A stretch of 64,000 nt of DNA from an uncultured Oscillospiraceae bacterium (GTDB taxonomy: Bacteria; Bacillota; Clostridia; Oscillospirales; Oscillospiraceae): contig CAKTKC010000006.1 of the NCBI GenBank assembly GCA_934569225.1, positions 1 to 64,000 of the forward strand. Direction: 5' to 3'. A model generated the notes under the pieces. That model was given only the letters and a program-made list of their open reading frames with translations, had not been told where the DNA came from and did no database searches. The number at the start of each line of letters is the position of its first letter. The stretch's first letter is position 1. Position numbers and translations under genes: made by a program. Positions 1-7,363 of the stretch are shown piece by piece.

Positions 1-293
1 TGCTGGCGGGCATAGAATTCAATGCTGCCCAGGACCTCGCTGTAAAAGCTGTTCTGAAACATCAGCCGGTCGCCGGGTTCCGTTTGAGGAACCACAACGC
101 CAATCAGCTTGGAATCCCGCATACTCAATCCGCGGGCATTGAGGTCCGGCACATAGTCCAGCTCCGCAATGGCATCATGGATACGCTGCTTTGTCTCATC
201 TGAAATTGTCCGCTTTCCACTGAGTGCATAGGAAACGGTTGCGGTGGATACGCCCGCAAGCTGGGCGACATCTTTCAGGGTTGCTCTGGCCAC
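1..293 (-). CDS. LacI-family transcriptional regulator (3' end off window)
   Basis: The N-terminal 97 residues of a LacI/GalR repressor are visible. The helix-turn-helix reads ATLKDVAQLAGVSTATVSYA and is followed by the hinge region and the start of the periplasmic-binding-like effector domain (LIGVVVPQ). The start is a GTG at 293-291, with AAGGAAGG about ten bases upstream. The gene is divergent from the glycosidase pair at 482-4277. LacI-type palindromes lie in its own promoter and in the glycosidase promoter, so it most likely represses both until a sugar derived from the glycosidase substrate binds. The C-terminal effector domain lies outside the window, so the ligand cannot be guessed from sequence. 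Confidence 0.9.
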   Translation of the reverse strand, partial: MARATLKDVAQLAGVSTATVSYALSGKRTISDETKQRIHDAIAELDYVPDLNARGLSMRDSKLIGVVVPQTEPGDRLMFQNSFYSEVLGSIEFYARQ

Positions 294-312
294 GGTATGT
301 CGTTCCTTCCTT

Positions 313-371
313 GTTTAATCGCTTAACCATCTTTCTGGCCTTATGATACAAGCTGTATTTGCGTTTGTCAA
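313..371 (-). promoter_or_regulatory. Promoter and LacI-type operator of the first LacI gene
   Basis: On the minus strand a -35 TTGACA (371-366) and a -10 TATCAT (348-343) are 17 bases apart. Just downstream, 313-328 reads GTTTAATCGCTTAACC, an imperfect palindrome around a central CG like the site at 445-460. This suggests autorepression. Confidence 0.7.
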
Positions 372-401
372 GAACTTTTTTGCATTTTGTGAAATTTACC
401 A

Positions 402-460
402 TTGACAAGATTTTGATTTTTGTTATACTTGATACATGAAAACTGTTTAACCGATTAAAC
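402..460 (+). promoter_or_regulatory. Promoter and LacI-type operator of the glycosidase pair
   Basis: The -35 TTGACA (402-407) and -10 TATACT (424-429) are 16 bases apart. The palindrome GTTTAACCGATTAAAC at 445-460, centred on CG, lies just after the predicted transcription start. A bound repressor there would block the promoter. Confidence 0.75.
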
Positions 461-481
461 AATATGCTGAGAGGTGTTTCT

Positions 482-2275
482 ATGGAACGTTATCTTCCAA
501 CGGGCAATGCGTTTCTTTCTTTGCCGAAGATCAATGAGAAGACTGCGGGAATTGAAGATCTGACCTTCCTTTCCATGCAGCATAAGGGAATGATTGAAAT
601 ACGAGGCGGTGAGGAATTGCCTTTGGTCCGTCCTTTCCTGCGGGCGGACGGACATACGCTGCCCTTGACGCAAATGCAATGGAGCCGGGATTCCTTCTGG
701 CTTCCGGTGTTAAAAGCAAAGGCCGGAGACATTGATTTCACAATGACGATTCTGACGCCAATCGGAGAACGCGGCTTTGCCATTCGTATGGAACTGGCAG
801 GAGCAGAACAGATGGACATTACCTGGGGCCTGGAGGGCTGCTGGGAAAGCAGCTGGCACTGCATCAATGAGGATAAGCCTTTGGACGGAACCATGCACTG
901 CTATGAAAGTGGATGGAATCACAGCGTTGTATTTGATTTCCGCTGCGGTGCACCCATGTTTGCGTTCGCACCCATGTGTGACAGAGAGATTCAGTCCGCA
1001 TTTTTCAAAGAGGACAGCGGTATATCCTACACGCTGACAGAAAACTTCAAGCTTTTGCCGGGTGAAAGCCACAGTACCGTCCTTTATTGGGGCCTCGGCT
1101 TTGAAGAAGTAGCGGCGGCCACCAGCGCAAAGGAAATGCTGCGCCGTGGCTGGGATTGGGAATATCAGCGGACAACCAGATGGCTGAATCAGCGAATTTC
1201 TCAAATGGCAACGCCAAAGCTGACGGAAGTTTACAACACGAATCTATTCTTCTGTATTTTCTATTCCACCGGCCTGACGCTGGATACGGAAGAACTGGTA
1301 TGTGCCACCAGCCGCGGTACACGGTACTATGTCAGCGCCGCCTATTGGGACAGAGATGTCTTGTTGTGGGCGTTCCCGGCAATCCTGGATGCAGACCCGC
1401 AGCTTGCGGAGGAGATTCTGCATTATGTTTTTGGCCGCCAGAGAAGAAACCTAGGCATTCACTCCCGGTACATTGACGGTACTGTTCTGGAACCAGGCTT
1501 TGAATTGGACGAGCTGATGGCTCCTGCCATCGCTCTTGAAAGTTATGTGAACCAAACCGCTGACAACGAAATATTGCATGATCCTGCCGTTATGGCTGGC
1601 ATCCACCAGATTCTCAAAACGCTGAAAACAATGCGGCACCCGGAAATCCCGTTGTATGAAACATTTCTACAGCCTACGGATGATGAAATTGTCTATCCGT
1701 ACCTGACCTATAACAACGTATTGGTCTGGCGGGCAATGAAGGCTCTGGCGCATCTTTATCCAGAGAGATACGGTACATTGGAGCAGCAGGCGGAAACGGT
1801 CCGGCAGGCTATTTACGCCCATTGTGTTTTCCGGGATGCGGATCAGAAGCCATACTTTGGCTGGTCTGTGGATTTGAAGGGACGGCATAATGTTTACGAT
1901 GAACCGCCCGGAAGTCTGCAACTATTGCCGTACTACGGTTTCTGCGCACCGGATGATGAAATCTGGGGAAGCACCGTGGCAATGATTCGCGCTCCTTCCT
2001 ATGCGTACAGTTTTGCGGATGCGCCCATTGCGGAAATTGGCTGTGCCCACGCACCATATCCCTGGATTCTCAGCCTATGCAACAGCCTGCTTTGCGGGCA
2101 CAAAGAGCAGGCATTCCGGGAGCTGGAACAGATGGAAATGGACAATGGCATAGCCTGTGAAAGCGTTGACCCGGTTTTGGGCACTTGTACCACCGGGGCC
2201 GCGTTCGCGACCTGCGCAGGATTCCTGTGCCATAGCATGAAGCAAGCGAGTAAGGAGGCGGCCCATGCGGACTGA
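482..2275 (+). CDS. Putative six-hairpin (alpha/alpha)6 glycosidase
   Basis: A 597-residue protein with no signal peptide, so probably cytoplasmic. An N-terminal beta-rich region (about 1-220) precedes a helical region with barrel-like motifs: YYVSAAYWDRDVLLWAF, then LEPGFELDELMAPAIAL, and YNNVLVWRAMKAL. This layout fits the six-hairpin glycosidase superfamily, but I cannot assign a CAZy family; GH125 or GH15-like are possibilities only. The ATG at 482 is chosen over the in-frame ATG at 464 because GAGAGGTG sits just upstream of 482, while the 464 codon directly abuts the operator. It overlaps the GH65 gene by 11 bases, so the two enzymes probably act in sequence on one oligosaccharide. Confidence 0.7.
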   Translation: MERYLPTGNAFLSLPKINEKTAGIEDLTFLSMQHKGMIEIRGGEELPLVRPFLRADGHTLPLTQMQWSRDSFWLPVLKAKAGDIDFTMTILTPIGERGFAIRMELAGAEQMDITWGLEGCWESSWHCINEDKPLDGTMHCYESGWNHSVVFDFRCGAPMFAFAPMCDREIQSAFFKEDSGISYTLTENFKLLPGESHSTVLYWGLGFEEVAAATSAKEMLRRGWDWEYQRTTRWLNQRISQMATPKLTEVYNTNLFFCIFYSTGLTLDTEELVCATSRGTRYYVSAAYWDRDVLLWAFPAILDADPQLAEEILHYVFGRQRRNLGIHSRYIDGTVLEPGFELDELMAPAIALESYVNQTADNEILHDPAVMAGIHQILKTLKTMRHPEIPLYETFLQPTDDEIVYPYLTYNNVLVWRAMKALAHLYPERYGTLEQQAETVRQAIYAHCVFRDADQKPYFGWSVDLKGRHNVYDEPPGSLQLLPYYGFCAPDDEIWGSTVAMIRAPSYAYSFADAPIAEIGCAHAPYPWILSLCNSLLCGHKEQAFRELEQMEMDNGIACESVDPVLGTCTTGAAFATCAGFLCHSMKQASKEAAHAD

Positions 2276-4277
2276 TTTGCGATTATCCCCCTGGTCGGTG
2301 TCCGGAACGGGAAACTGCTGGGATGACGATTTCTTTGAAAGTATCTTCTTCCTTGGCAATGGAAGAATGGGCATCCGTGGCTATCTGCCTATGGAACCAG
2401 AGGACAGACCGGTTCAAAAGGGCGTGTATCTGGCGGGCATTTTCGGGGAGATCAAGCCTGGAATCACAGATTTTGTGAATCTGCAGACACCGGTGTATGA
2501 CAGCGTCCTTCTGGATGGAGAAGCCGGAACTCTGTCGTCTCCGATTGAACGTAGCCTGGATATGAAAGCCGCTTGTTTTACAGCAAGATTTTCTCTGACG
2601 GCAAAGCAGAAAACAGTAGATGTTGTCTACTCTCGGTTTTTACCCAAGGAGCATCCGGCTCTGATTTTACAGCGGTTGAAGTTTATTCCACATGAGAATG
2701 TGGGAATCTCCGTGACCAGCGGCCTGATGACAGACAGCTGCAACAGCCCCATTCCAGATGATCAGACAAAAGAAAATACGGGAACCATTCAGCTGTCGCT
2801 GCTGGAGGATACAAGCGTCGCTCCGGAGGGGATTGCCGCAGACTTCCAAGTTCGCGGGACAGGCCTTTCCGTTCGGGAAAATGTGCGGTTCCACAGCACC
2901 ACATTTCAATTTATCGGGGACAAAGATGCCTGTGCAGTTTATACGGCAAGTGGGCGGACAGGAGAATCATTGATTCTGGACAAGGCGGCATCTATCCTGA
3001 CCTCACGGGATGTGGACCCGCGGATCGCGCCAATTCCCGATGCGTGGGACTACGATGCCATGCTGGCAGCTCATAAGGAGGCCTGGGAAACCACATGGCA
3101 GAAATGTGATCTGGAGATTCCCGCCTTAGACGGTGAGCTGCAAACCGGACTGCGTTTCTCCATGCTCGGCCTGATGGGCAGCTGTTCCGCCAATGACCCT
3201 ACCGTAAGCATCGGCGCGCGAGGCCTAAGCCATGGCCGGTACAAAGGGTGCTATTTCTGGGATACGGACCTGTTTATGCTGCCGTTCTTTCTGAAAAATG
3301 ATTTGCAGGCTGCAAAAAGCCTCTGCGATTACCGTGCCCGTTCTCTGCCAGCAGCGAAAGAGCATTCCAGAAGGATGAATACTGCCGGAGCCAGATACCC
3401 CTGGATGGCTGCTCTGGACGGCAGTGAGCAGTGCGAAACCTGGGATATTGGATGCAGCGAGCTGCACGTCACAGCTGACGTGGCCTATGCTCTGGATGCC
3501 TACTGTAAGGCCTCCGGGGACAGCGAATTCTATCTGGAGAAAGCGGCAGAAGTTTATATCGAGACGGCTCGTTTCTGGGTCAGCCGCTATACCTATCGCC
3601 CGGAACTTGGCAGGGCGGACCTGCTGTTCTGCAAGGGCCCAGATGAATACTGCGGCATTACCAATAACAATCTCTTTACCAATGTGATGGTTCAGCACAA
3701 TCTGACCCTGGCCATCCAGGCAGCGGCAGACCTTCTCGCCAAGCGCCCGGAACGGTATTACGCGCTTGGCCTCAGAGTCGAAGAAACGGAGCATATGAAA
3801 GCTCTGCGGGACGCAATCCCCTGGCCCCATGACCCCATTACCGGACATCTTGCCCAGGACGAAACACTGCATCTGCTGGAACCGGTTGATCCCGCAACAC
3901 TGAAACCCGATGCCGGAGCCAGCTACCACCATGTATGCTTTGACCGTCTGCAACGGTATAAGGTTATCAAGCAGGCAGATGTGCTCCTCCTAATGACGCG
4001 GCTTCCGCAGCTCTTCACGGCGGAAAAAAAACGCACCGCATGGAAGGACTTTGAACCTATCTGCCTCCACGATTCCACATTGAGCTTTGCCAGCCACGCT
4101 CTATTTGCTCTCCAAAACGGGCTGACAGAACAGGGCATGGACTACCTGAAAAAAGCGCTTCTGCTGGACCTGCGGGATGTGATGGGCAACACCGGCCATG
4201 AGGGACTGCACCTGGCGTGCATGGGTGAGGCCTGGCAGGCGGCGGAGTGCCTGAAATATTTGGATAGTGACAGCTGA
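2265..4277 (+). CDS. Glycoside hydrolase family 65 protein (disaccharide phosphorylase or hydrolase)
   Basis: The 670-residue protein shows the GH65 landmarks in order: GNGRMGIRG near the N terminus, GARGLSHGRYKGCYFWDTD at the barrel entrance, YPWMAALDG, HVTADVAYAL, and GPDEYCGITNNN with the probable general acid Glu461. RYKVIKQADV and LHDSTLS follow; the latter region binds phosphate in family phosphorylases. It is shorter than typical GH65 enzymes (about 750 residues). The likely reaction is phosphorolysis of an alpha-glucosyl disaccharide in the cytoplasm, but specificity cannot be read. AAGGAGGCGGCCC precedes the ATG, and the gene overlaps the upstream glycosidase by 11 bases in a LacI-controlled operon. 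Confidence 0.88.
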   Translation: MRTDLRLSPWSVSGTGNCWDDDFFESIFFLGNGRMGIRGYLPMEPEDRPVQKGVYLAGIFGEIKPGITDFVNLQTPVYDSVLLDGEAGTLSSPIERSLDMKAACFTARFSLTAKQKTVDVVYSRFLPKEHPALILQRLKFIPHENVGISVTSGLMTDSCNSPIPDDQTKENTGTIQLSLLEDTSVAPEGIAADFQVRGTGLSVRENVRFHSTTFQFIGDKDACAVYTASGRTGESLILDKAASILTSRDVDPRIAPIPDAWDYDAMLAAHKEAWETTWQKCDLEIPALDGELQTGLRFSMLGLMGSCSANDPTVSIGARGLSHGRYKGCYFWDTDLFMLPFFLKNDLQAAKSLCDYRARSLPAAKEHSRRMNTAGARYPWMAALDGSEQCETWDIGCSELHVTADVAYALDAYCKASGDSEFYLEKAAEVYIETARFWVSRYTYRPELGRADLLFCKGPDEYCGITNNNLFTNVMVQHNLTLAIQAAADLLAKRPERYYALGLRVEETEHMKALRDAIPWPHDPITGHLAQDETLHLLEPVDPATLKPDAGASYHHVCFDRLQRYKVIKQADVLLLMTRLPQLFTAEKKRTAWKDFEPICLHDSTLSFASHALFALQNGLTEQGMDYLKKALLLDLRDVMGNTGHEGLHLACMGEAWQAAECLKYLDSDS

Positions 4278-4279
4278 CA

Positions 4280-4319
4280 AAATGCGCATCCGCTTGGATT
4301 TTTAAGCGGATGCGCATTT
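4280..4319 (+). terminator. Hairpin after the GH65 gene
   Basis: A perfect 16-base inverted repeat (AAATGCGCATCCGCTT, eight-base loop, complementary arm) starts three bases after the GH65 stop. No strong T-run follows, so its termination strength is uncertain. Confidence 0.65.
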
Positions 4320-4394
4320 CAGGGCTTTCTGAGGGATTACAGGATAGTCACACTCTGCGCCTCACACTCTCTCACATATTTCGCGCTTCGCGCG

Positions 4395-4530
4395 AGCCAT
4401 ATCTTCTTAAAAGGGGTTGTTGCCTGGGAATTACAGGTCGCTTACCCTTTAGATTTGACTTAATCTGCCTGTTATTACAATGATGCAGATATTCAGCAAG
4501 TTCCTTTTTAAGTGTTCTATGGACGGAAAC
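4395..4530 (-). pseudogene. Degenerate IS3-family transposase (OrfB C-terminal remnant)
   Basis: On the minus strand the translation contains KKELAEYLHHCNNRQIKSNL, then KGKRPVIPRQQPL. This matches the extreme C terminus of IS3-family OrfB proteins (ELIEYLDYYNNRRIKAKLKG followed by a P-x-RQQ motif). The upstream DDE core is not recognisable. The rest of 4320-4776 shows no convincing gene, only short fragments. It is an older insertion than the element starting at 4777. Confidence 0.55.
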
Positions 4531-4796
4531 TCCTGCAAACACAGCCACTCGCTTTTGAGAAACCCGAAAAAATTTTCGGACACAGCGAGCCCGACCTTGC
4601 TTGGTATCTGTATCCATTTCAGCTATGCGCAGGCGAAGCAAACGTTCAAGCTGGCTGCAAGCATATCATTCCCAGTAGCAGCTTACTCACGAATTTACTC
4701 TTTTTCGGATGAGGTGCATGGCTTCTTTGAGTAGCCCGAGTGGGATATGGATTCCCCAGGTCTCGCCGGTGGAATTTGATATGCACCCCAAAAAAG

Positions 4797-4849
4797 TGAT
4801 ATGACCCCCAAATGTTGGACGGAGAATCCGACATTTGGGGGTCATATCA
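4797..4849. repeat. Nested IS-end palindrome
   Basis: A 19-base arm (4797-4815), a 15-base spacer and a perfect complementary 19-base arm (4831-4849). The arm TGATATGACCCCCAAATGT resembles the element's outer ends. It looks like two facing ends of a related IS collapsed together. Confidence 0.8.
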
Positions 4850-4987
4850 GATCAGGCAAAAGAGGATCTCATAGCGGAAGTGCAGCGTCTTCGGATGGAG
4901 AATGAATATCTAAAAAAATTGCAAGCCTTAGTTCAGAAACGGATTGCCCGAGAGAATGGGAACGGATCAAAATCATCAATGAACTAA
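4850..4987 (+). pseudogene. IS3-family OrfA, C-terminal fragment
   Basis: The frame reads straight out of the nested palindrome into DQAKEDLIAEVQRLRMENEY, LKKLQALVQKRIAREN and a TAA at 4985-4987. This is the leucine-zipper-like C terminus of OrfA. The DNA-binding helix-turn-helix half is missing. An A7 run at 4912-4918 in this frame is the usual slippery site for a -1 shift into the OrfB frame, which is open from 4906. Confidence 0.8.
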
Positions 4988-5019
4988 GGCGGAAATACAA
5001 ACTGGCCGACCTGCTGGCG

Positions 5020-5814
5020 TTGGCAGGGATAGCCCGGAGTACCTATTATTACACCCTGAAACAGATGAATCAGCCAGAAAAGCACACTTCCTTGAAAGAA
5101 ATTATAAGAGAAATTTTTCTGGAAAACAAACGGCGCTACGGGTACAGGCGCATTACGATGGAGCTGCACCAGCGGGGCATTTCTGTCAATCACAAGCTTG
5201 TACAGAAGATTATGCGGCAGTGCAATCTCTTTTGCGTCCGCCGGAAAAGCAAATACAAGTCCTACAGGGGCGTTGTGGGACACACAGCCCCCAATATCCT
5301 CAACAGAAATTTCCAAGCTGAGAAGCCCATGCAGAAGCTCACCACAGATGTGTCCGAGTTTGCGGTAGGAGAGGAAAAGGTGTATCTGTCTCCGATTTTG
5401 GATATGTACAACGGAGAAATCATTGCCTATGATATTTCCCGGCATCCCGATTTCAAGCAGACAATGGATATGCTGGACAGAGCTTTTGAGAAGATTCCGG
5501 ATAACTCTGGAGCGATTCTGCACTCGGATCAGGGCTGGCAATATCAGATGAAGCATTATCAGCAGAGGCTGCAGGAAAAAGGAATTGTACAGAGCATGTC
5601 TAGGAAAGGGAACTGCTACGATAACGCAATGATGGAAAACTTTTTTGGATTATTAAAAACAGAAATGTTCTATGGCAGAAAATTCCGGGACGCAAAACAC
5701 CTTATTTTTGAGATAAAGAAATACATCGATTATTACAACAATGACCGGATAAAACTCCGGTTAAAAGGAATGAGTCCGGTGCAATACCGAACTCATTTCG
5801 CAGAAGCTATTTAA
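5020..5814 (+). CDS. IS3-family transposase OrfB (DDE integrase core)
   Basis: The retroviral-type integrase core is intact. An HTH_21-like N-terminal part (YRRITMELHQRGISVNHKLV) precedes the catalytic residues: Asp in LTTDVSEF, Asp in LHSDQGWQY and Glu in NAMMENFFGLLKTE. The C terminus YYNNDRIKLRLKGMSPVQYR is typical. The coordinates use the TTG at 5020, but the frame is open from 4906. In intact relatives OrfB is made as an OrfAB fusion by -1 frameshifting at an A-rich run, here 4912-4918. With OrfA truncated, a normal fusion transposase cannot form. Confidence 0.9.
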   Translation: MAGIARSTYYYTLKQMNQPEKHTSLKEIIREIFLENKRRYGYRRITMELHQRGISVNHKLVQKIMRQCNLFCVRRKSKYKSYRGVVGHTAPNILNRNFQAEKPMQKLTTDVSEFAVGEEKVYLSPILDMYNGEIIAYDISRHPDFKQTMDMLDRAFEKIPDNSGAILHSDQGWQYQMKHYQQRLQEKGIVQSMSRKGNCYDNAMMENFFGLLKTEMFYGRKFRDAKHLIFEIKKYIDYYNNDRIKLRLKGMSPVQYRTHFAEAI

Positions 5815-5902
5815 CCAGAATCGTCCAACTTTTGGGGTGCATATCAGTCTCCTCCGCATTTGGAGATTTTGCAAGTATCCCATAGCTCCCTGTGACCATC
5901 CG

Positions 5903-6751
5903 TCAGAACCTTCTCCGAATTTCCGCCGCGCCGCGGCTCAGTATACTGTCCGCATTCTTCCCCAATACCTGCCCCAGCAGGGCGTATTCCGACAGGCTTC
6001 CGTGAGGGACTGCCCAGGCACCGGCGTCGGTTCCGGGGGCGATCAGGCCGCCCATGGCAGCAAAGGCGGATACATTTTCCATGGCGCTTTCCAGAATCGC
6101 CGCCACGGCGGCTTCGTCAAAGCGCCCCGTTCCCCGGAGATTCCCGATGGTGGACAGCGTTGGCACCCACACCGTCCCGTTTTCCTGCATGGCGCGCAGG
6201 GCGTCCGCGTCCAGATAGGCGCCGTGCTCTACGGAGTCCACACCCGCCTGCGCCGCGGCTTCCACCGTCCGGGCACCGTTGGCGTGAGCCATTACGGCGA
6301 AGCCTTCCTCGTGGGCGATGTGGATCAACTCCCGGATGGTTTCCGGGGGAAGGCCGTCCTCGGTCAGTACCCCGAAACGGTCAAAATCCATCAGGCCGGA
6401 GATCATGATCTTGATAAAATCCGCACCTTTTGCCCGTTTCCGGGCAACCATGGCGGCATATTGGGAGAGATTTTCGTACTTTTCCCCGATGAAGCCGCCG
6501 TAGTGCCCCTGAGCGCACAGCGGCGACAACGGCGTGCGGTAGGTGATGCCGTACTCCCCTGCCAGCGACCGGGCTTTCGCCCCCACGCCCCAGCGATCGC
6601 CGCCGTCCCGGAGGTAGGTAAATCCCAGCTTCCGGTAAGCTTCCAGCACCCGGCGAACCCAGCGTTCATCCACGCCCCCGGAATGCCGGGCAATTGCCCG
6701 CTTCCAGTCCGCGCCGTCCAGAACCATGTGAATATGACAATCGCACCGCAC
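5903..6751 (-). CDS. Amidohydrolase-family metal-dependent hydrolase
   Basis: A 282-residue TIM-barrel amidohydrolase. The first metal motif CHIH is at residues 5-8, the candidate carboxylated lysine is in DFIKIMISG, and later metal ligands are in MAHANG, VEHGAYL and PGTDAGAW. This pattern is closest to imidazolonepropionase or Xaa-Pro-dipeptidase-like members, but the substrate is unknown. The protein starts almost at the HxH motif, so it lacks the N-terminal beta-sandwich part of many relatives. The start is GTG (6751-6749) with AGGAAG nine bases upstream. It is a single gene, convergent with the IS transposase. Confidence 0.8.
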   Translation of the reverse strand: MRCDCHIHMVLDGADWKRAIARHSGGVDERWVRRVLEAYRKLGFTYLRDGGDRWGVGAKARSLAGEYGITYRTPLSPLCAQGHYGGFIGEKYENLSQYAAMVARKRAKGADFIKIMISGLMDFDRFGVLTEDGLPPETIRELIHIAHEEGFAVMAHANGARTVEAAAQAGVDSVEHGAYLDADALRAMQENGTVWVPTLSTIGNLRGTGRFDEAAVAAILESAMENVSAFAAMGGLIAPGTDAGAWAVPHGSLSEYALLGQVLGKNADSILSRGAAEIRRRF

Positions 6752-6771
6752 GGGAAAACACTTCCTTTCTA

Positions 6772-6934
6772 GGGAAGCTCTGATTAAATCGGCGAGAGCT
6801 GACAGCGCGAGATTTTTCTCTAGACGAAGGTTTCAAAAGTGGAGGAATACTGTATGTATTCCCCGCTTTTGAAGCCGCGCGGATAGAGGAAAAGATCCGC
6901 TGCTCAGCCGAAGACGATTTATTCAGAGATTCCC
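6772..6934. repeat. Palindromic repeat family A, copy 1
   Basis: A 163-bp MITE-like element with imperfect ends: GGGAAGCTCTGATTAAAT on the left, and a right end whose complement begins GGGAATCTCTGAATAAAT. Internal arms TTTCAAAAG and CTTTTGAAG flank ACTGTATGTATT. Related copies are at 51947-52166 and 54343-54502. This copy lies between two divergent genes. Confidence 0.85.
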
Positions 6935-6986
6935 AAGGTTCAGTATAGCAGATTTCGGCAGACTGCGCAAGCGCGGTCATTTTTTA

Positions 6987-7024
6987 TTTGGTTAGTTGAC
7001 GCTAACCAAAGATTGTGCTATAAT
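6987..7024 (+). promoter_or_regulatory. HMA-gene promoter with -35-spanning operator
   Basis: The -35 TTGACG (6996-7001) and the -10 TATAAT (7019-7024) are 17 bases apart. Perfect 9-base arms TTTGGTTAG (6987-6995) and CTAACCAAA (7002-7010) frame the -35. The GGTTAG/CTAACC halves resemble DtxR/MntR-type metalloregulator boxes, but assignment to a regulator is inference. Confidence 0.75.
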
Positions 7025-7055
7025 ATGGCCAAAGCTTTCAGAAAGAAGGGTTATT

Positions 7056-7313
7056 ATGATTCAGACAACTGTGCAGGTATCCGGCATGGCATGTTCCATG
7101 TGCGAAGCCCACGTGAACGACGCCGTCCGCAGTGCGCTGAACGTCAAAAAGGTCACCTCCTCCCACGCGAAGGGCGAGACTGTCATCCTGTCCGACGAGC
7201 CGCTGGACGCGGATAAGCTCCGGGAGACGATCAACGCCACCGGCTATCAGGTGGGCGATATCAGCTCCGCGCCCTACGAAAAGAAGGGGCTATTCTCCTT
7301 CCTGCATAAGTAA
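7056..7313 (+). CDS. Heavy-metal-associated (HMA) domain protein, CopZ-like
   Basis: An 85-residue cytoplasmic protein made of one ferredoxin-like HMA domain. The metal-binding loop GMACSMCEAHV carries the MxCxxC pair, and the usual beta-alpha-beta-beta-alpha-beta fold follows to about residue 66. A short basic tail ends FSFLHK. Such proteins carry Cu(I) or similar soft metals to P-type ATPases. None is adjacent; the closest in the window is at 40382-42595. The ATG at 7056 has AGAAAGAAGGG upstream, preferred over an in-frame codon at 6996 inside the -35. It is probably repressed through the palindrome at 6987-7010. Confidence 0.88.
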   Translation: MIQTTVQVSGMACSMCEAHVNDAVRSALNVKKVTSSHAKGETVILSDEPLDADKLRETINATGYQVGDISSAPYEKKGLFSFLHK

Positions 7314-7324
7314 ACCGTATCGGA

Positions 7325-7354
7325 AAAGCCGACAGCGAAACCGCTGTCGGCTTT
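7325..7354. terminator. Bidirectional terminator
   Basis: A 13-base stem AAAGCCGACAGCG with loop AAAC and its complement CGCTGTCGGCTTT, between the convergent HMA and MATE genes. A-rich and T-rich flanks serve both directions. Confidence 0.85.
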
Positions 7355-7363
7355 GACTATGAA

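Larger units (their letters stand above)
4777..5846 (+). mobile_element. IS3-family element, rearranged (orfA truncated)
   Basis: The ends are perfect 17-base terminal inverted repeats: TGATATGCACCCCAAAA at 4777-4793 and its complement at 5830-5846. The element is 1,070 bp, short for IS3 members (about 1.2-1.5 kb). No target duplication is visible next to the repeats. Inside the left end lies a second, related inverted-repeat pair (4797-4849) that replaces the 5' part of orfA. orfB is complete. The element probably cannot transpose on its own unless a related transposase helps. Confidence 0.85.

Noticed and set aside
464-481. Upstream ATG at 464 as start of the first glycosidase
   Set aside because: It directly abuts the LacI operator with no ribosome site, while 482 has GAGAGGTG in front of it.
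4480-4734. Plus-strand 84-codon frame in the gap before the IS element
   Set aside because: It opposes the IS3 remnant, lacks a ribosome site and has no recognisable motif.
5837-6772. Plus-strand 311-codon frame after the IS element
   Set aside because: It is the complement of the amidohydrolase gene and starts inside the IS terminal repeat.
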